Origin: Plazaster borealis
Taxonomy: Eukaryota; Echinodermata; Asteroidea; Forcipulatida; Labidiasteridae
Assembly (NCBI GenBank): GCA_021014325.1
Contig: CM037474.1
Location: 1,203,001 to 1,267,000, forward strand
Direction: 5' to 3'
Length of the DNA: 64,000 nt
Both the position numbers and the translations under genes were made by a program. The notes under the pieces were generated by a model. That model did no database searches. It saw nothing but the letters and a program-made list of their open reading frames with translations, and was not told the DNA's origin. This document shows positions 59,301-64,000 of the stretch, piece after piece (positions within the stretch are counted from its first letter, which is position 1; each line of letters starts with the position of its first letter).

Positions 59301-61815
59301 GTACCATCCCTTTATGAGTTGTAAAACTGTAAGCTTGTTTTGAAGAGCACATACTCAATGTAAGTATTTTTGTGTGTTATAGTCTCTAATAAAAGTAGTA
59401 GATGCACAACTATAAGACTTACTGAATAACTTTGTAGCAAGATGCATTTCTGTGCTGTGTACAGATTCACCCTGCCATCGAAAGCCCCTGAGCAAAATAA
59501 GTAACGATCCTGTCAAGAAATAAAAAACAAAGACTGTGATAGTTTGGCTTCAAGTTTAAAACAAATATTAACACAGGGTGTTTGGGTTGCCTCAGTAGTT
59601 TCTACCTTGCCTTCACCTCTGTGGACCCTGGTTCAAATCCTGGAATGGAGCCTTGCATGTAGATTGGGTTTTCAGTCTCTACCGGTACATAATTGCAGAG
59701 GTTTTTCCCATCTGGGATTTTCCTCCCATATCTAAAACTGAAATTTCTTTGCTGTTTCTCTACACAGTTATCTTCAAGGCTAGCACTTAGTGTAAATGTA
59801 CACTTTAATATTTTTTCCTGAAAAAATACCAACCTTGGGACAGAAAGCAACGCCTCTCACAGTTCCCAGATGATATTTAAGGAATTGCACTCTACCCTCT
59901 TGCTGCATCATGGAATACATGCAGTACCTCCCACCAGACAACAGCCAAGTCCTGCTCCAAAGTACACTCTGCTGGACACCATCAATCTCAAACCGGTATC
60001 ATCCAGATACAAGCAGACTGGACCAGATTTATCTGAAACCAGGTAGCAGATCTGGCTTTTAAGATGGCCTATAAGCTGCATATGTTAGCTTGCTAAATGA
60101 AACATGCTAGCTTTGGATAGACGTGATTGTTCCTGCAAATTTATCAAAATGTAAACACACAAAAATAATAAATCATTAAAACTGATTAGCTTTAATGTCA
60201 AGTAGTTAAATCTTCCACTCTCAGTGACATTTCCTGCTGCAGAGCTAATTAACCATTCAATTTCTTTAAAAAAAGGTGACAGGGTCCTCCAAATACTACT
60301 AAATTATTAGTGATATCTTTCTGGTAATGAAACCAAAGAACCCTCAAAAGTGTCTTGCACTGTGACCCGCAGGCCTGAAGATACCCGTGCAGAGAAGATG
60401 TTGAAAAAATGTCAGTTTCAGATGTGGGAGGAAAAACCACAACTGGGGGGAAAACCCACACAATCAGGTAGGTAATTAATCATCATGATCAGGTCTGGAC
60501 TTTCATCTATTTCATTTTGCAAAGAGCACTCCAACGAGCACTTCCACAAAACTAAAATGCTCATCTTGTTCAAAAAGCGGCAGCTTATTATTTATTTAAA
60601 TATTTATTTGTTTATTTCCAAACGTTAATTTCATTGTTTTAGTAAAAATGTATATATATTTTCTTAATGTTTTATTGATTTATAAATGTATGTATTTAAC
60701 TTTGTTCCAATTTTCAAGTTTGGATTAGCAGACTTTCGAGTCACAGTGTTTGAGTACACTTCTTTTACTCCTGGCCAACATAATTTTTGTGGGTTTTTTT
60801 CACAGAGAATATTTGTAAACTGTATGTTTGTTTTTGGAGAAATGGCCGGAATAAGAATAATAAATAATAATAATTTGTTTACTTCGATTGCTCCTTCCAG
60901 ATTCAAGCACTGAGGCAGTGCAGACGGCAACAAGTGTTCGAAATAAACAACTCTGCCCCTTGAACAATCTGGTACATCCTACTGTGAAAGTATCTATTGG
61001 GAAATCTTCAAATAAGGTTGGGAAGGGGCACCAAGGGCAAGACTAAGGCAACAGTCTCCATGAATAGCACTCCGCACAAAGGCTAACACTTTCAAAATAA
61101 AAGCTCGGTACCCAGGTCTCAGACAGCAGTCAAAATTCACTAACACACATGCACGTTCCTAGTTTTATGTTTACTCGTGTGTACAGACTGTACTAATTAC
61201 CCACTGGCACTGCGGTCTGGCGCACCGATGCGGTAATCGCGTGAGTGGTAGAATATTTGTCTGACATCCGGGTATTTTGAGCAAAAGTGGCGTCAGTGGA
61301 GTGCTGTCCAGGCCTGATGTCATGAAGAATCAAATTGTGCACGCTCCTAAGTTCGAGCCCACTTGGAGGAGACATGATGTCTCGACTCAACCAACATTCA
61401 ACCCAACAATTTATAAATAATTTGTCATGAAGAATCAAATTCTGCCCTCTCCTAAGTTCCAGCCCACTTGGAGGAGTCATGTCTAAAACAACATTCAATA
61501 CCAATACCAACAATTTATAAATAAATTCAATTTGTCATTAAAAAAATAAATAAACAATCAAAAATTGACCATGCACTCAAGCAAGTCACACCACTTTAAA
61601 AACAAACATTTTCACTGACACTGTTTCTTTAAAACAGTATCGCTTCATATTATAATCTCCCGAATCTAAAGTGAAACAGAATAATGTCTAGGATTAATAG
61701 TAAGCAATGTAATCAGCAAAATCAGTTGTACCAGGGGGTTAACCCATGGAGTTGAACTTACCGTGCGATCTGCGAACCACACACACTGAACACAGATTGA
61801 GTTAAAGGGCTCCCC
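20238..61815 (-). CDS. WD40 beta-propeller protein, family not recognised (12 exons found, 5' end missing)
   Basis: Rebuilt from exons, in order of translation: 61762-61815, 59834-59986, 59423-59509, 57875-57937, 56533-56611, 54359-54444, 53807-53860, 51805-51909, 50224-50335, 49699-49801, 49045-49101, 20238-20370. All internal borders are GT-AG and phases agree at every junction, giving about 361 residues without a stop. The product reads as about seven WD40 blades, with segments such as WLLSGGRYCMYSM, GRVQFLKYHLGTVRGVAF, FCSGAFDGRVNLYT, IHAVRFTSDGRK, GRLAVVDVETG, GLAVFDLR, FVTASVDGHGKVVTLDGR and MLYTACEKGVIRRYRR. The first blade appears closed by N- and C-terminal strands. Inference: a protein-interaction scaffold; I cannot name the orthologue. 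No start codon exon was found, so an N-terminal domain probably lies at or beyond the right edge. The final intron is 28.7 kb and hosts another gene. Confidence 0.85.
20872..21175 (+). repeat. family K repeat, copy 1
   Basis: ACTCTGTCTAGTCGACGATA, GGACCAGTTATCAGAAAATG, GACTAGAGTCGTTTGC and TTAACCATTGGTCTTTACG. Also at 43152-43420 and split at 50955-51785. Confidence 0.75.
22060..22155 (-). repeat. tRNA-like SINE fragment
   Basis: Complement reads GGTTGGCTCAGTGGTTTCTT, then ACCTCTGTCGACCCAGTTGG and GAGCCTTGCATGTAGTTTAG. Similar sequence is at 21940-22015 and 59585-59700. Confidence 0.5.
23306..23674. mobile_element. family M inverted-repeat element
   Basis: 369 bp. Left end TCACTTCGTACC, TTTCCACTTCGTACC, and right end GGTACGAAGTGGTAAAGGTA then TGAAGTGA, each with repeated CACTTCGTACC words. 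No coding capacity. Confidence 0.65.
23815..24090. repeat. degenerate array of ATTGATCA words
   Basis: Imperfect 35-45 bp units built on CAATGATTGTGATTGATCAA. Includes three TGATTGAT words. Confidence 0.7.
25808..25990 (+). repeat. 92-bp tandem duplication
   Basis: Two units (25808-25899, 25900-25990) sharing CTGAGGACTGCACTAGTAAA and CAGGCGTACCACCATAATCA. The complement CAAACTGTTGGAATCTGATT recurs at 21883. Confidence 0.85.
27041..27135. repeat. family A fragment
   Basis: GGGGCCAGTTTCATAACGCT and GCTTAAGCGTAAGC, left arm only. Confidence 0.55.
29105..29420 (-). mobile_element. SINE I copy
   Basis: Minus-strand copy: ACCGGGGCAAAACCCG, CATCCAACCCGAAGGATGAA, AAGTGTCTTGCTCAAGGAGA, and the tRNA-like head complement ending at CTCAGCCATGACAC. 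Confidence 0.75.
30040..30106 (+). repeat. SINE I tail with (ATT)n
   Basis: GATTGCGCTATACAAGAATG followed by ATT repeats, as at the end of the copy at 11383. Confidence 0.6.
30107..30235 (+). mobile_element. SINE J (tRNA-Asn-like) copy
   Basis: A box TAGCTCAGTTGG, B box GGTTCAAGTCCC, preceded by AATGGCTTCGAACTGGCACC which is also upstream of the copy at 36850. Confidence 0.7.
30714..30901. mobile_element. family A element
   Basis: ATTTCATACAGCTGCTTAAG to CAATAAGATTGGGCC; both arms present. Confidence 0.8.
30903..30989. repeat. family A, left arm only
   Basis: GGGCCCAATTCCATAAAGCC; nearly identical to the start of the next copy, suggesting a tandem duplication. Confidence 0.8.
30990..31186. 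mobile_element. family A element
   Basis: GGGCCCAATTCCATAAAGCC to GCTTTATAAAATTTGGC, full length. Confidence 0.8.
31604..31977 (-). mobile_element. family B element, inverted copy
   Basis: 374 bp, TTAAAGGTAACGTACATGTT to TGTTCAGTGCCTTTAA, matching 8224 and 56073 in inverse orientation. Confidence 0.85.
32725..32810. repeat. family A, left arm only
   Basis: GGGCCCATTTTCATGGAGCT and GCTTACCAGATTACAT. Confidence 0.65.
32915..33156. mobile_element. family A element, long subtype
   Basis: 242 bp palindrome; arms include GCTTAGCATGAAATTTCTTC and its complement; close to the truncated copy at 10306. Confidence 0.9.
33678..36389 (+). CDS. LRR-Ig-FN3 transmembrane receptor, LRFN/LRIT-like architecture (903 aa)
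   Basis: A single-exon type I membrane protein. Seen: signal peptide 1-25; Thr/Pro-rich mucin-like stalk 27-125; cysteine cap (LRRNT) with C126, C130, C132, C141; about nine leucine-rich repeats 156-380; C-terminal cap NPWDCNCR with C385, C387, C410, C431; an Ig domain with C455 and C507 around WYRPDG and GGNYNCTA; an FN3 domain about 540-640; a transmembrane helix 654-677; a 226-residue cytoplasmic tail with a GKGKGKGKGKGK run at 765-776 and several Tyr motifs. Known: LRR-Ig-FN3-TM order is shared by LRFN, LRIT and related neuronal adhesion proteins. Inference: a cell-surface adhesion or guidance receptor; one-to-one orthology is not claimed. ATG 33678 has G at -3 and +4. An acceptor (TTCTATTGCAG, ending 33632) just upstream suggests a 5' untranslated exon. 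The gene lies inside the last intron of the minus-strand WD40 gene. Confidence 0.95.
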   Translation: MAFKHGALCALLLLVLCIQLPISNAQPIATPRPLRTTIPTAAPPPAETTQQPQGTTMAPPPSTTSPPPSTAPPPVETTQQPQGTTMAPPPSTTSPPPSTTAPPTTPTTAPTPSTTTQEPTTTPPPCPSGCTCNSKTRVVDCVMASLSSIPSDIPQYTSTLYLNENSFSLLQRGAFAHLPNLIALHLISCNIQSIANGAFNGLNHLRILSLKANELTSVQGVFQGMPELQELDLEQNPLGSLSQSTLRDFPNLRVLSIGNNEDLSEVSPGAFDMNPMLQSLSISHCALGQIPQDVFQSLTMLQRLDLSGNPVLQIPSRAFEGLTSLQDLMLSSMSLLVINETAFVGLSQLQTLNLGYNNLKNLDSAPLMPLSSLTTLVLTGNPWDCNCRMSQFLTWLKLNQIDYNSAQWTCVTPPVLQGQTEYTIQQDEFACVPIINKELTSSMTIDYQHSVVFECDARGDPEPQILWYRPDGMQVTATNNTENVYVHESTVLVILKAETINGGNYNCTARNSHGATSALFSLTVVIPSTPGNPTTVTIDTPPCAFAPIQVRVDNITDTSVRMSWTRYNSPFIKGYIIETTEFGMEESNTKLAQEEDTFLTVSDLNPGGEYIICVTVFLETCPSITTVDQCEYLTTAGSMDDGMAALVTKHSNEIIGSVLATFFGTLLILASIFVILWQYRKPKSYTKYDFRTTSDSAHFADLEDGTGESSKAEMSNQIRYTGSLNKGAAFDEDEFNRMQYAKDTHAAEVYSIPPDAQPVYGIPQGKGKGKGKGKGKRNSQAPLIEIELDKRNSDYMVPTPTKEEETAICEAKLVSSEPSVPDESDVGEFGHLYEELDSPKCKCDPVVNGIIESDGLPHTHNHSMQNGHARNGSANKVRFSLPDDEQDTHVANGDIPKPDTMVV
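33801..33974 (+). repeat. 87-bp tandem duplication in the receptor stalk
   Basis: Two near-identical 87-bp units (33801-33887 and 33888-33974) encode residues 42-70 and 71-99, each running from APPP to SPPPST. The copies differ by only a few bases, so the Thr/Pro stalk grew by a recent in-frame duplication. It also creates long open frames on the other strand, which are artefacts. Confidence 0.9.
36700..36985 (+). mobile_element. SINE J (tRNA-Asn-like) copy with long flanks
   Basis: tRNA-like part about 36850-36922, with CCGGCATGTTAATCCGG giving a 4-bp anticodon stem and a GTT anticodon. Upstream AATGGCTTCTGACTGGCACC and GGGAGACCGCCAAAATTAGG are shared with the other copies. Confidence 0.75.
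37583..37689 (+). promoter_or_regulatory. candidate poly(A) signals of the LRR-Ig-FN3 gene
   Basis: AATAAA occurs at 37583-37588 and 37684-37689, about 1.2-1.3 kb after the stop at 36389. The stretch between is AT-rich and carries a tRNA-Asn-like SINE (36700-36985). Which signal is used cannot be told from sequence. Confidence 0.3.
37758..38117 (+). mobile_element. family C element
   Basis: TTAAAGGAAAGGTATACATT start; interior TATCCCCCAAAATTTGAATC and CATTTCTCAGATTGTGTATT match 38704. The right end is diverged. Confidence 0.75.
38704..39096 (+). mobile_element. family C element
   Basis: AAAGGGTCTGTGCACGTTTG start to CCAAAGGTATACAATCCTG end, inverse of the copy at the WD40 stop. Carries GGCAATAAAAACTTAC. 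Confidence 0.8.
39331..39359. repeat. C and A homopolymer run
   Basis: A run of about a dozen C followed by about 17 A; likely length errors in any assembly. Confidence 0.9.
40137..42394 (+). mobile_element. Helentron/INE-like non-autonomous element
   Basis: Starts GGTGTTCGG and ends with an 11-bp-stem hairpin GGTGTTCCGGGC / GCCCGAACACC (42367-42394), so the termini are inverted. Inside are seven 130-bp tandem units, two GAAGAAGAAG stretches before AAGTATTAAGAAAAAAA (about 40300 and 42310), and GATGACGTCATCATGA words. Short terminal inverted sequences, a central tandem array, a simple repeat and a terminal hairpin are the known plan of Helentron-associated INE and bivalve 'pearl' elements. 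No Rep/helicase is present. Confidence 0.65.
40445..41280 (+). repeat. tandem array, seven units of about 130 bp
   Basis: The word GTTCTTGAGATATGG starts at 40483, 40613, 40742, 40868, 40998 and 41128, and a variant (GTTCTTGAATTATG) at 41258. Each unit has CACTTCCGGTTGACCCGGAA, AAAGGTCAACATGGGGTCAC and a GTCTATAACTGAAAACAG block. Confidence 0.95.
43152..43420 (+). repeat. family K repeat, copy 2
   Basis: ACTCTGTCTAGTCAACGATA, TATTTGGAACCAGCCTACTG, CCAGTTATCAGAAAATGATA, close to copy 1 at 20872. Confidence 0.8.
43500..43607. repeat. family A, right arm only
   Basis: TCTGGTAAGCACAATTTTGT and GCAGCTCTATGAAATTGGGC. Confidence 0.75.
44868..45222 (-). mobile_element. SINE I (tRNA-Leu-like), most complete copy
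   Basis: Read on the minus strand: GTCGTGGCCGAGCGGTTAAG, a putative CAA anticodon loop, GTGTGGGTTCGAATCCCGGT, a body with GCTTCTCTCCACCC, and a tail GCGCTATATAAAAACTA plus (TAT)n. This gives the best view of the tRNA-Leu-like head with A and B boxes. Confidence 0.85.
45636..46127 (+). repeat. tandem duplication, period 273 bp
   Basis: Units 45636-45849 and 45909-46127 share ATTCTAAAGATTTTGTC, AATGAACACTGTAATCTGCG and TTAATTACATGGTACTAA. About 10% diverged. Confidence 0.85.
46446..46761. mobile_element. family G element, copy 1
   Basis: Ends ACCCTTTAGAGACCATAG and GGTATCTAAAGGGTTAA; interior GACCTACTTCCACTCAAAC. Inverse of 55752-56068. Confidence 0.8.
47958..48020 (+). repeat. three tandem 21-bp units
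   Basis: GATACGCGCAAATTTCATGC type unit at 47958, 47979 and 48000. Confidence 0.85.
48367..48558. mobile_element. family A element
   Basis: GGGGCCAATTTCATAAAGCT to GGCTTTATGAAATTGGAAC, both arms. Confidence 0.85.
48652..48924. mobile_element. family A element with a partial second copy upstream
   Basis: Full palindrome 48732-48924 (CCTAATTTCATAAAGCTGCT to CTATGAAAATGGGCCC), preceded by a fragment starting GGGCCCAATTTCATGGCCCA at 48652. Confidence 0.8.
49045..49101 (-). CDS. WD40 gene, exon 11 found
   Basis: Acceptor TTTGTGTTCACAG, donor CGAAG|GTAAGA. Reads YTSNGSMLYTACEKGVIR in a 57-bp exon, phase 2 in and 2 out. The next exon is 28.7 kb away. Confidence 0.88.
49227..49582. mobile_element. 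family S foldback element
   Basis: Long inverted repeat. Both arms carry AATAAGC/ATTTGC words, GTCTGGTA, TTGAATTCCTCA and a CAAGCTTTTG. Lies between WD40 exons 10 and 11. It yields open frames of 80-100 codons on the minus strand that resemble secreted proteins but are artefacts. Confidence 0.7.
49699..49801 (-). CDS. WD40 gene, exon 10 found
   Basis: Acceptor TCTTGTACTAG, donor CTCAA|GTAAGT. Completes the split Ser codon, then VVMLGGGEVCAYLPHAGVQE and TLKQSGDDAIWKL. An upstream ATG makes this look like a small secreted protein (MNVQYV...), but phase matching shows it is an internal exon. Confidence 0.88.
49926..50117. mobile_element. family A element
   Basis: GGGTGCAATTTCATAAAGCT to GCTTTATGAAATTGGGCCC. 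Followed by a SINE I head fragment (50115-50195). Confidence 0.85.
50224..50335 (-). CDS. WD40 gene, exon 9 found
   Basis: Acceptor TGTTTTTAG, donor CTGTA|GTAAGT. Reads VVTLDGRTLLDISAGTVLHC then VDPTPGPYNAMEEDGFC, ending with one base of a split codon. Confidence 0.88.
50955..51785 (+). repeat. family K repeat, copy 3, split by a SINE
   Basis: First part 50955-51035 (ACCAGTTATCAGGAAAATGA), second part 51688-51785 (ACATGACTAGAGTCGTTTGC). The gap holds a SINE I copy and extra sequence. Confidence 0.65.
51110..51535 (-). mobile_element. SINE I copy
   Basis: (TAATAA)n then ACCATGCAATGGTTTACAAG, ACACCGGGGCGAACCCCTTC, CCATCCGAAGGACGAAGCAT, AAGTGTCTTGCTTAAGGACA and the tRNA-like head complement. 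Confidence 0.85.
51805..51909 (-). CDS. WD40 gene, exon 8 found
   Basis: Acceptor CTCTTGCAG, donor GCAAG|GTAGGA, 35 codons: LHSDIIRDVTFLGDSWPWCS then GETTFVTASVDGHGK. The insert between strands a and b (GDSWPWCSGE) is an unusual loop. Confidence 0.9.
52123..52143. repeat. (ATTT)n microsatellite
   Basis: Five ATTT units. Confidence 0.9.
52402..52554 (+). repeat. minisatellite, seven units of about 23 bp
   Basis: Unit AGCCTACAGAACACTGGTGC plus CTA; one unit is shortened to about 17 bp. Confidence 0.9.
53040..53365 (+). repeat. tRNA-like SINE pair
   Basis: CCGGTGGTCTATTGGTAAGA and TTGTGGGTTCCAAATC look like degenerate A and B boxes at 53188-53250. The trailing block (GTACTGAGTATACTGTGCTT, ACTGGTGTACTGGT) also occurs at 53055-53095. 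Confidence 0.5.
53807..53860 (-). CDS. WD40 gene, exon 7 found
   Basis: Acceptor TTTCTCGCAG, donor TGAT|GTGAGT, 18 codons: GLAVFDLRMSIPRLYIYD, a WD40 c-d strand with the FDLR turn. Confidence 0.9.
54140..54320. repeat. family U repeat, copy 2
   Basis: CTCGCACAAAAATGCTCCGT and GGTACAACATTTTTGCAC, as at 14690-14880. Confidence 0.7.
54359..54444 (-). CDS. WD40 gene, exon 6 found
   Basis: Acceptor TTTTGACTAG, donor GGGAAG|GTAATT. Completes a split Cys codon, then AFNRKDRTGLAVDPKCPNTV and VCTCVNGK. The 86-bp length fits phase 1 in and phase 0 out. Confidence 0.88.
54570..54853. mobile_element. family O inverted-repeat element
   Basis: 284 bp, ends CTCAACCTCGTCCCC and GGGGACGAGGTTGA, with CATATCGC just outside on both sides in inverted form. 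Confidence 0.75.
55180..55204. repeat. (TTCAA)n microsatellite
   Basis: Five units. Confidence 0.9.
55752..56068. mobile_element. family G element, copy 2
   Basis: AACCCTTTAGAGACCATTCA to GGCCGCTATGGTCTCTAATG. Inverse of 46446-46761. Confidence 0.8.
56073..56453 (+). mobile_element. family B element, copy 4
   Basis: 381 bp, CTTAAAGGTATCGTACACGT to CGTGTACGATACCTTTAA; the best-matched pair of ends of the family in this window. Confidence 0.9.
56533..56611 (-). CDS. WD40 gene, exon 5 found
   Basis: Acceptor AATTTCTACAG, donor AGCT|GTAAGC. Reads ILATTSAGRLAVVDVETGAQ then LITYES, ending in phase 1. Confidence 0.88.
56935..57121. mobile_element. family P inverted-repeat element
   Basis: 187 bp, AAGCCTGGTTCATATTTCCT to GGATGTATGAACCAGGCTT. 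Several internal GCGAATG words. Confidence 0.8.
57153..57416. mobile_element. family Q inverted-repeat element
   Basis: TTAACCCTTTGATGCACA to GTGCACCAAAGAGTTAA, about 264 bp. Confidence 0.7.
57720..57860. mobile_element. family H palindrome, copy 2
   Basis: GGTCTTAAACAGCCGTTTAA pairs imperfectly with TTTTAAACGATCGTTTAAGA. Related to 9887-10007. Confidence 0.7.
57875..57937 (-). CDS. WD40 gene, exon 4 found
   Basis: Acceptor GATTTCTTCAG, donor AAAG|GTAAGT, 21 codons: VTTFSLARNIHAVRFTSDGR then K. A family H inverted-repeat element lies immediately downstream in the next intron. Confidence 0.88.
58115..58515 (-). mobile_element. family N repeat, copy 2
   Basis: TGTCTTTATCCACAAGGATA, CCATATCTGTGTTATGATTG, GAGCCTCGAAGTGTGACGTC; inverse of 3395-3800. 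A further related segment follows at 58640-58760. Confidence 0.75.
58965..59045 (+). repeat. family T repeat
   Basis: AAGGGGCACCAAGGCCAAGA and a partly duplicated ACAGAGGCCATG. Confidence 0.65.
59423..59509 (-). CDS. WD40 gene, exon 3 found
   Basis: Acceptor TTTCTTGACAG, donor TTCA|GTAAGT, 29 codons in phase 0: DRYLFCSGAFDGRVNLYTAQ plus KCILLQSYS, a classic WD40 b-c-d strand pattern. Confidence 0.9.
59834..59986 (-). CDS. WD40 gene, exon 2 found
   Basis: Encodes GVQQSVLWSRTWLLSGGRYC and then GRVQFLKYHLGTVRGVAFCP, a full blade pattern. Donor AAG|GTTGGT. The acceptor could be TTTGAG (start 59986) or GTCCAG (start 59971); both are phase 0, and a stop lies in frame just upstream. Confidence 0.78.
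61321..61535 (+). repeat. 105-bp tandem duplication
   Basis: Two units starting CATGAAGAATCAAATT at 61321 and 61426, each with CCCACTTGGAGGAG and CAACAATTTATAAATAA. Confidence 0.85.
61762..61815 (-). CDS. WD40 gene, first recognised exon
   Basis: Acceptor ACCTCTGTGTAG, donor CACG|GTAAGT. Frame giving EPFNSICVQCVWFADRT ends in phase 0. An alternative acceptor (GTGTTCAG) would shorten it to 24 bp, CVWFADRT, in the same frame. The donor is strong; the 5' border is uncertain. Confidence 0.6.
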
Positions 61816-62164
61816 CTACACAGAGGTTAAAGTTGCATTGGTACCCAGACAGAAGCCGCAACAAAATAATGAGAAGCATTGGTTACCAGTGAATGAACTA
61901 AACTTTTAGCCTTGCTCTCCAGCAGTATTCTAAGCACAACAACGCGTAGTCTTTTGCACAAGTCATCCATTACTTCCCATGCTTTTTGTAGCAGGGTGCC
62001 AAAAAACAAAGCAGACCAAAGTTTGAAATAATTTAGTTTTGTGTGGGGGAGGGGTGGGGTGGTGCTGCAGGAATCACGTTTCCCCTCTATGCTTTGAAGA
62101 TTATAGGAACGCCCATTTATGGGGCCTGTCGATGGAGAGGGCGCAGTGCGTGACTTTGTTAATC

Positions 62165-62355
62165 AATCATCCGCCGTTTTCGAAACCACGGCTTGGGCTC
62201 CGTTCAACTGGTTGATTGAAGCCTGCGCTTTCTGAATAACTGATGGAGTCAAAGCCGAAGCCCAACCGTAGTTTCGAAAACGGCCGATTGTTAACAAAAA
62301 TAAAAGCACATGTATGCTAGCGCCCTCTCTTGATAATTTCGAACTATGACTCACT
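62165..62355 (-). mobile_element. family F repeat, copy 2
   Basis: CCGTTTTCGAAACCACGGCT and AGCCCAACCGTAGTTTCGAA form an inverted pair; CATGTATGCTAGCGCCCTCT extends the match to copy 1 in inverse orientation. Confidence 0.65.
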
Positions 62356-62902
62356 GGTAACCAAAATACCCTCAATTAATTCATAACGACTGCATAATCT
62401 TACAGATTGGATACCAGTGAATTAAGATGTCAGCGCCCATAGGGACAATTTGTGCAGAACCAAAAACTGATCGGTCTTAAGAAAAAACCCTACTTAAACC
62501 ACATGAAGCGTTGGGTAAGTTTATCAAATTGCTAGATCTATTTGGTTATAGGACATCAAGGACCTTATTGACATTAATCTATGGCATTTTACCGAAACTG
62601 TCCCTGAAAATCAAGTTCTTTTCATCTGCTGAGTATGACTAAAGAAAGTTTGCTAAATTAAACGTTACGTTCGTAAACGTAGTTTAGTTACTTCAAAAAA
62701 GGGGAGGGTGTAAATTTGTAAAGTGTAACTGTCATTGGTCATGGACTTATCCCAACTATGTGGTTAAGTGTGAACCCTTAAAATGGACTGTATGAGTCTT
62801 TTGGAGGTCATCATCGTCAGCAGTAGTCCGAATTGGACAATTCTACCTCCATCATGTCCATGGACAGTTGGACCCAACAATAGTCAATAATATTATATTT
62901 AA

Positions 62903-63375
62903 CGGTCCTACTACTTGCCGTCAACTCGCCGACTTGCCGTCAACTCGCCGTCAACTCATTTTCGTGCCGTCAACTCATTAAATATACATCAAAAATTTGT
63001 AAATGGGGCAATGGAAGTGTTAAGTCTGGGCTAAACTACATATTTTCTATGGTTTTCGGTAAAATTTCATTTACAAAAACGATTTTGTGTTTATAAATAA
63101 ATAGTACCAATCATTGACATCTTGGGCCAAGACTAATCCATATGCAGGAAAAGCGCCCTCAGTTGCCATGTTGTGCAAGCGAGATAATTTTTTCACAGGA
63201 AAAAAACTAAATTTTTATTCCGAAATGTAACCTAAAACTTATGAGAATTCTCTTTTAGCTAATACTTTACAGTTCTATGCTTCTTTTGTGGATTTTAAAT
63301 GTATATTGGAGGAGTTGACGGCGAGTTGACGGCACAAGTGAGTTGACGGCGAGTTGACGGCAAGTAGTAGGACCC
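62903..63375 (-). mobile_element. family E element, copy 2
   Basis: 473 bp, inverse of the copy at 1200-1673 and very similar throughout. Flanked by ATATTTAA (62895-62902 and 63376-63383), an 8-bp target duplication, with one extra C at each end. Confidence 0.85.
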
Positions 63376-64000
63376 ATATTTAATGCTTTTTTAAACATTC
63401 ATTTGTTGGACATTATCTGCAGGGAGTGACAAAGAACTGCTCAAGTCAAAATCCATCAAAGACCTCTATAATTTATAAAATAATACGGTGGTCTGATTGT
63501 GTCGGATACATTTATTATTTATTTTAAAAAAAGATACACTTTCAGCTAAAAATCTGAACCGATGTTCCAATTGGATAGTGCGTAGTTTCTGTTGTAAGTC
63601 GATGCTGGTGGAGCACATTCTAGGCATTTGCCCAATCTGCAGATTAAGCTGCTCAATCAGTAGAGCAAGTAAGTAAAACGAGGGACTGGCAGCTCGGAGA
63701 TTCATAATAAAATTACACCAATACGAGCTTGCACAAAGTCATTGTAATGCACTCTCTACATGATTTCATAATATGGCAAAGGTAAATGACAACGGGGGGG
63801 GGGGGGGAATTTGCACCAAAAAACCGCAAGTTTCTATGAGAAAAATCATCACACTTCCTGATGCTATTTGGTGTTGATTTACATCATTTCCAAGTTTAAT
63901 ATTTAAAAAAAATCATATCCCCTGAACTACCAAGCTATTTTCACAATCTATACATCTTTTAAAACTTGAAAGGGCTCAACACACTACATAAACGTTGCAC

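Larger units (their letters stand above)
61816..64000. other. right end of window, no exon proven
   Basis: Should contain or lead to the missing 5' exons of the WD40 gene, but none could be matched in phase. Holds family F and E copies and a G homopolymer at about 63795. Confidence 0.4.

Noticed and set aside
62403..62470. Segment ending CCAATCT|GTAAG as an upstream WD40 exon (MGADILIHWYPI)
   Set aside because: The donor is good but ends in phase 1, while the next exon needs phase 0; no compatible acceptor exists.
63466..63705. 79-codon minus-strand frame (IEQLNLQIGQMPRM...) as a 5' WD40-gene exon
   Set aside because: It reads plausibly but has no good splice borders, no WD40 pattern and no phase link to 61762-61815.

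Overview
The window looks like AT-rich invertebrate nuclear DNA, probably from a marine deuterostome and most likely an echinoderm such as a sea star. I infer this from three things: multi-exon genes with ordinary GT-AG introns, animal-type proteins (a mitochondrial TAMM41 orthologue and an LRR-Ig-FN3 receptor), and a very dense population of short inverted-repeat elements and tRNA-derived SINEs. There are no bacterial operons, CRISPR arrays, rRNA genes or viral genes. Species cannot be fixed from the sequence alone.

Three protein-coding genes can be supported. (1) 3909-10652, plus strand: TAMM41, the mitochondrial CDP-diacylglycerol synthase of the cardiolipin pathway, in eight phase-consistent exons giving 329 residues. 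(2) 33678-36389, plus strand: a 903-residue type I membrane protein with signal peptide, Thr/Pro-rich stalk, leucine-rich repeats, one Ig domain, one FN3 domain, a transmembrane helix and a long cytoplasmic tail; the whole coding sequence is in one exon. (3) 61815 down to 20238, minus strand: a WD40 beta-propeller protein of about 360 residues, rebuilt here from twelve exons whose reading phases all agree. I do not recognise its family and its 5' end is not found. Its last intron (20371-49044, 28.7 kb) contains the LRR-Ig-FN3 gene on the opposite strand.

Layout: 1-3.9 kb is non-coding with several inverted-repeat elements; 3.9-10.7 kb is TAMM41; 10.7-20.2 kb is intergenic and repeat-filled; 20.2-20.4 kb is the terminal WD40 exon; 20.4-49.0 kb is its giant intron with the nested receptor gene and a 2.3 kb Helentron/INE-like element (40137-42394) carrying seven 130-bp tandem units; 49.0-61.8 kb holds the other eleven WD40 exons; 61.8-64 kb has only repeats that I can identify.

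Repeats dominate. I give local letters (A-U) to families that recur inside the window. Family A (ends GGGCCCAATTTCATA) has at least thirteen copies or fragments. Families B, C and D are about 340-390 bp with TTAAAGG-type ends. Families E, L and M have ends built of tandem 11-14 bp words. A tRNA-Leu-like SINE (I) and a tRNA-Asn-like SINE (J) each occur several times. Coordinates of repeat edges are approximate unless target-site duplications are stated.
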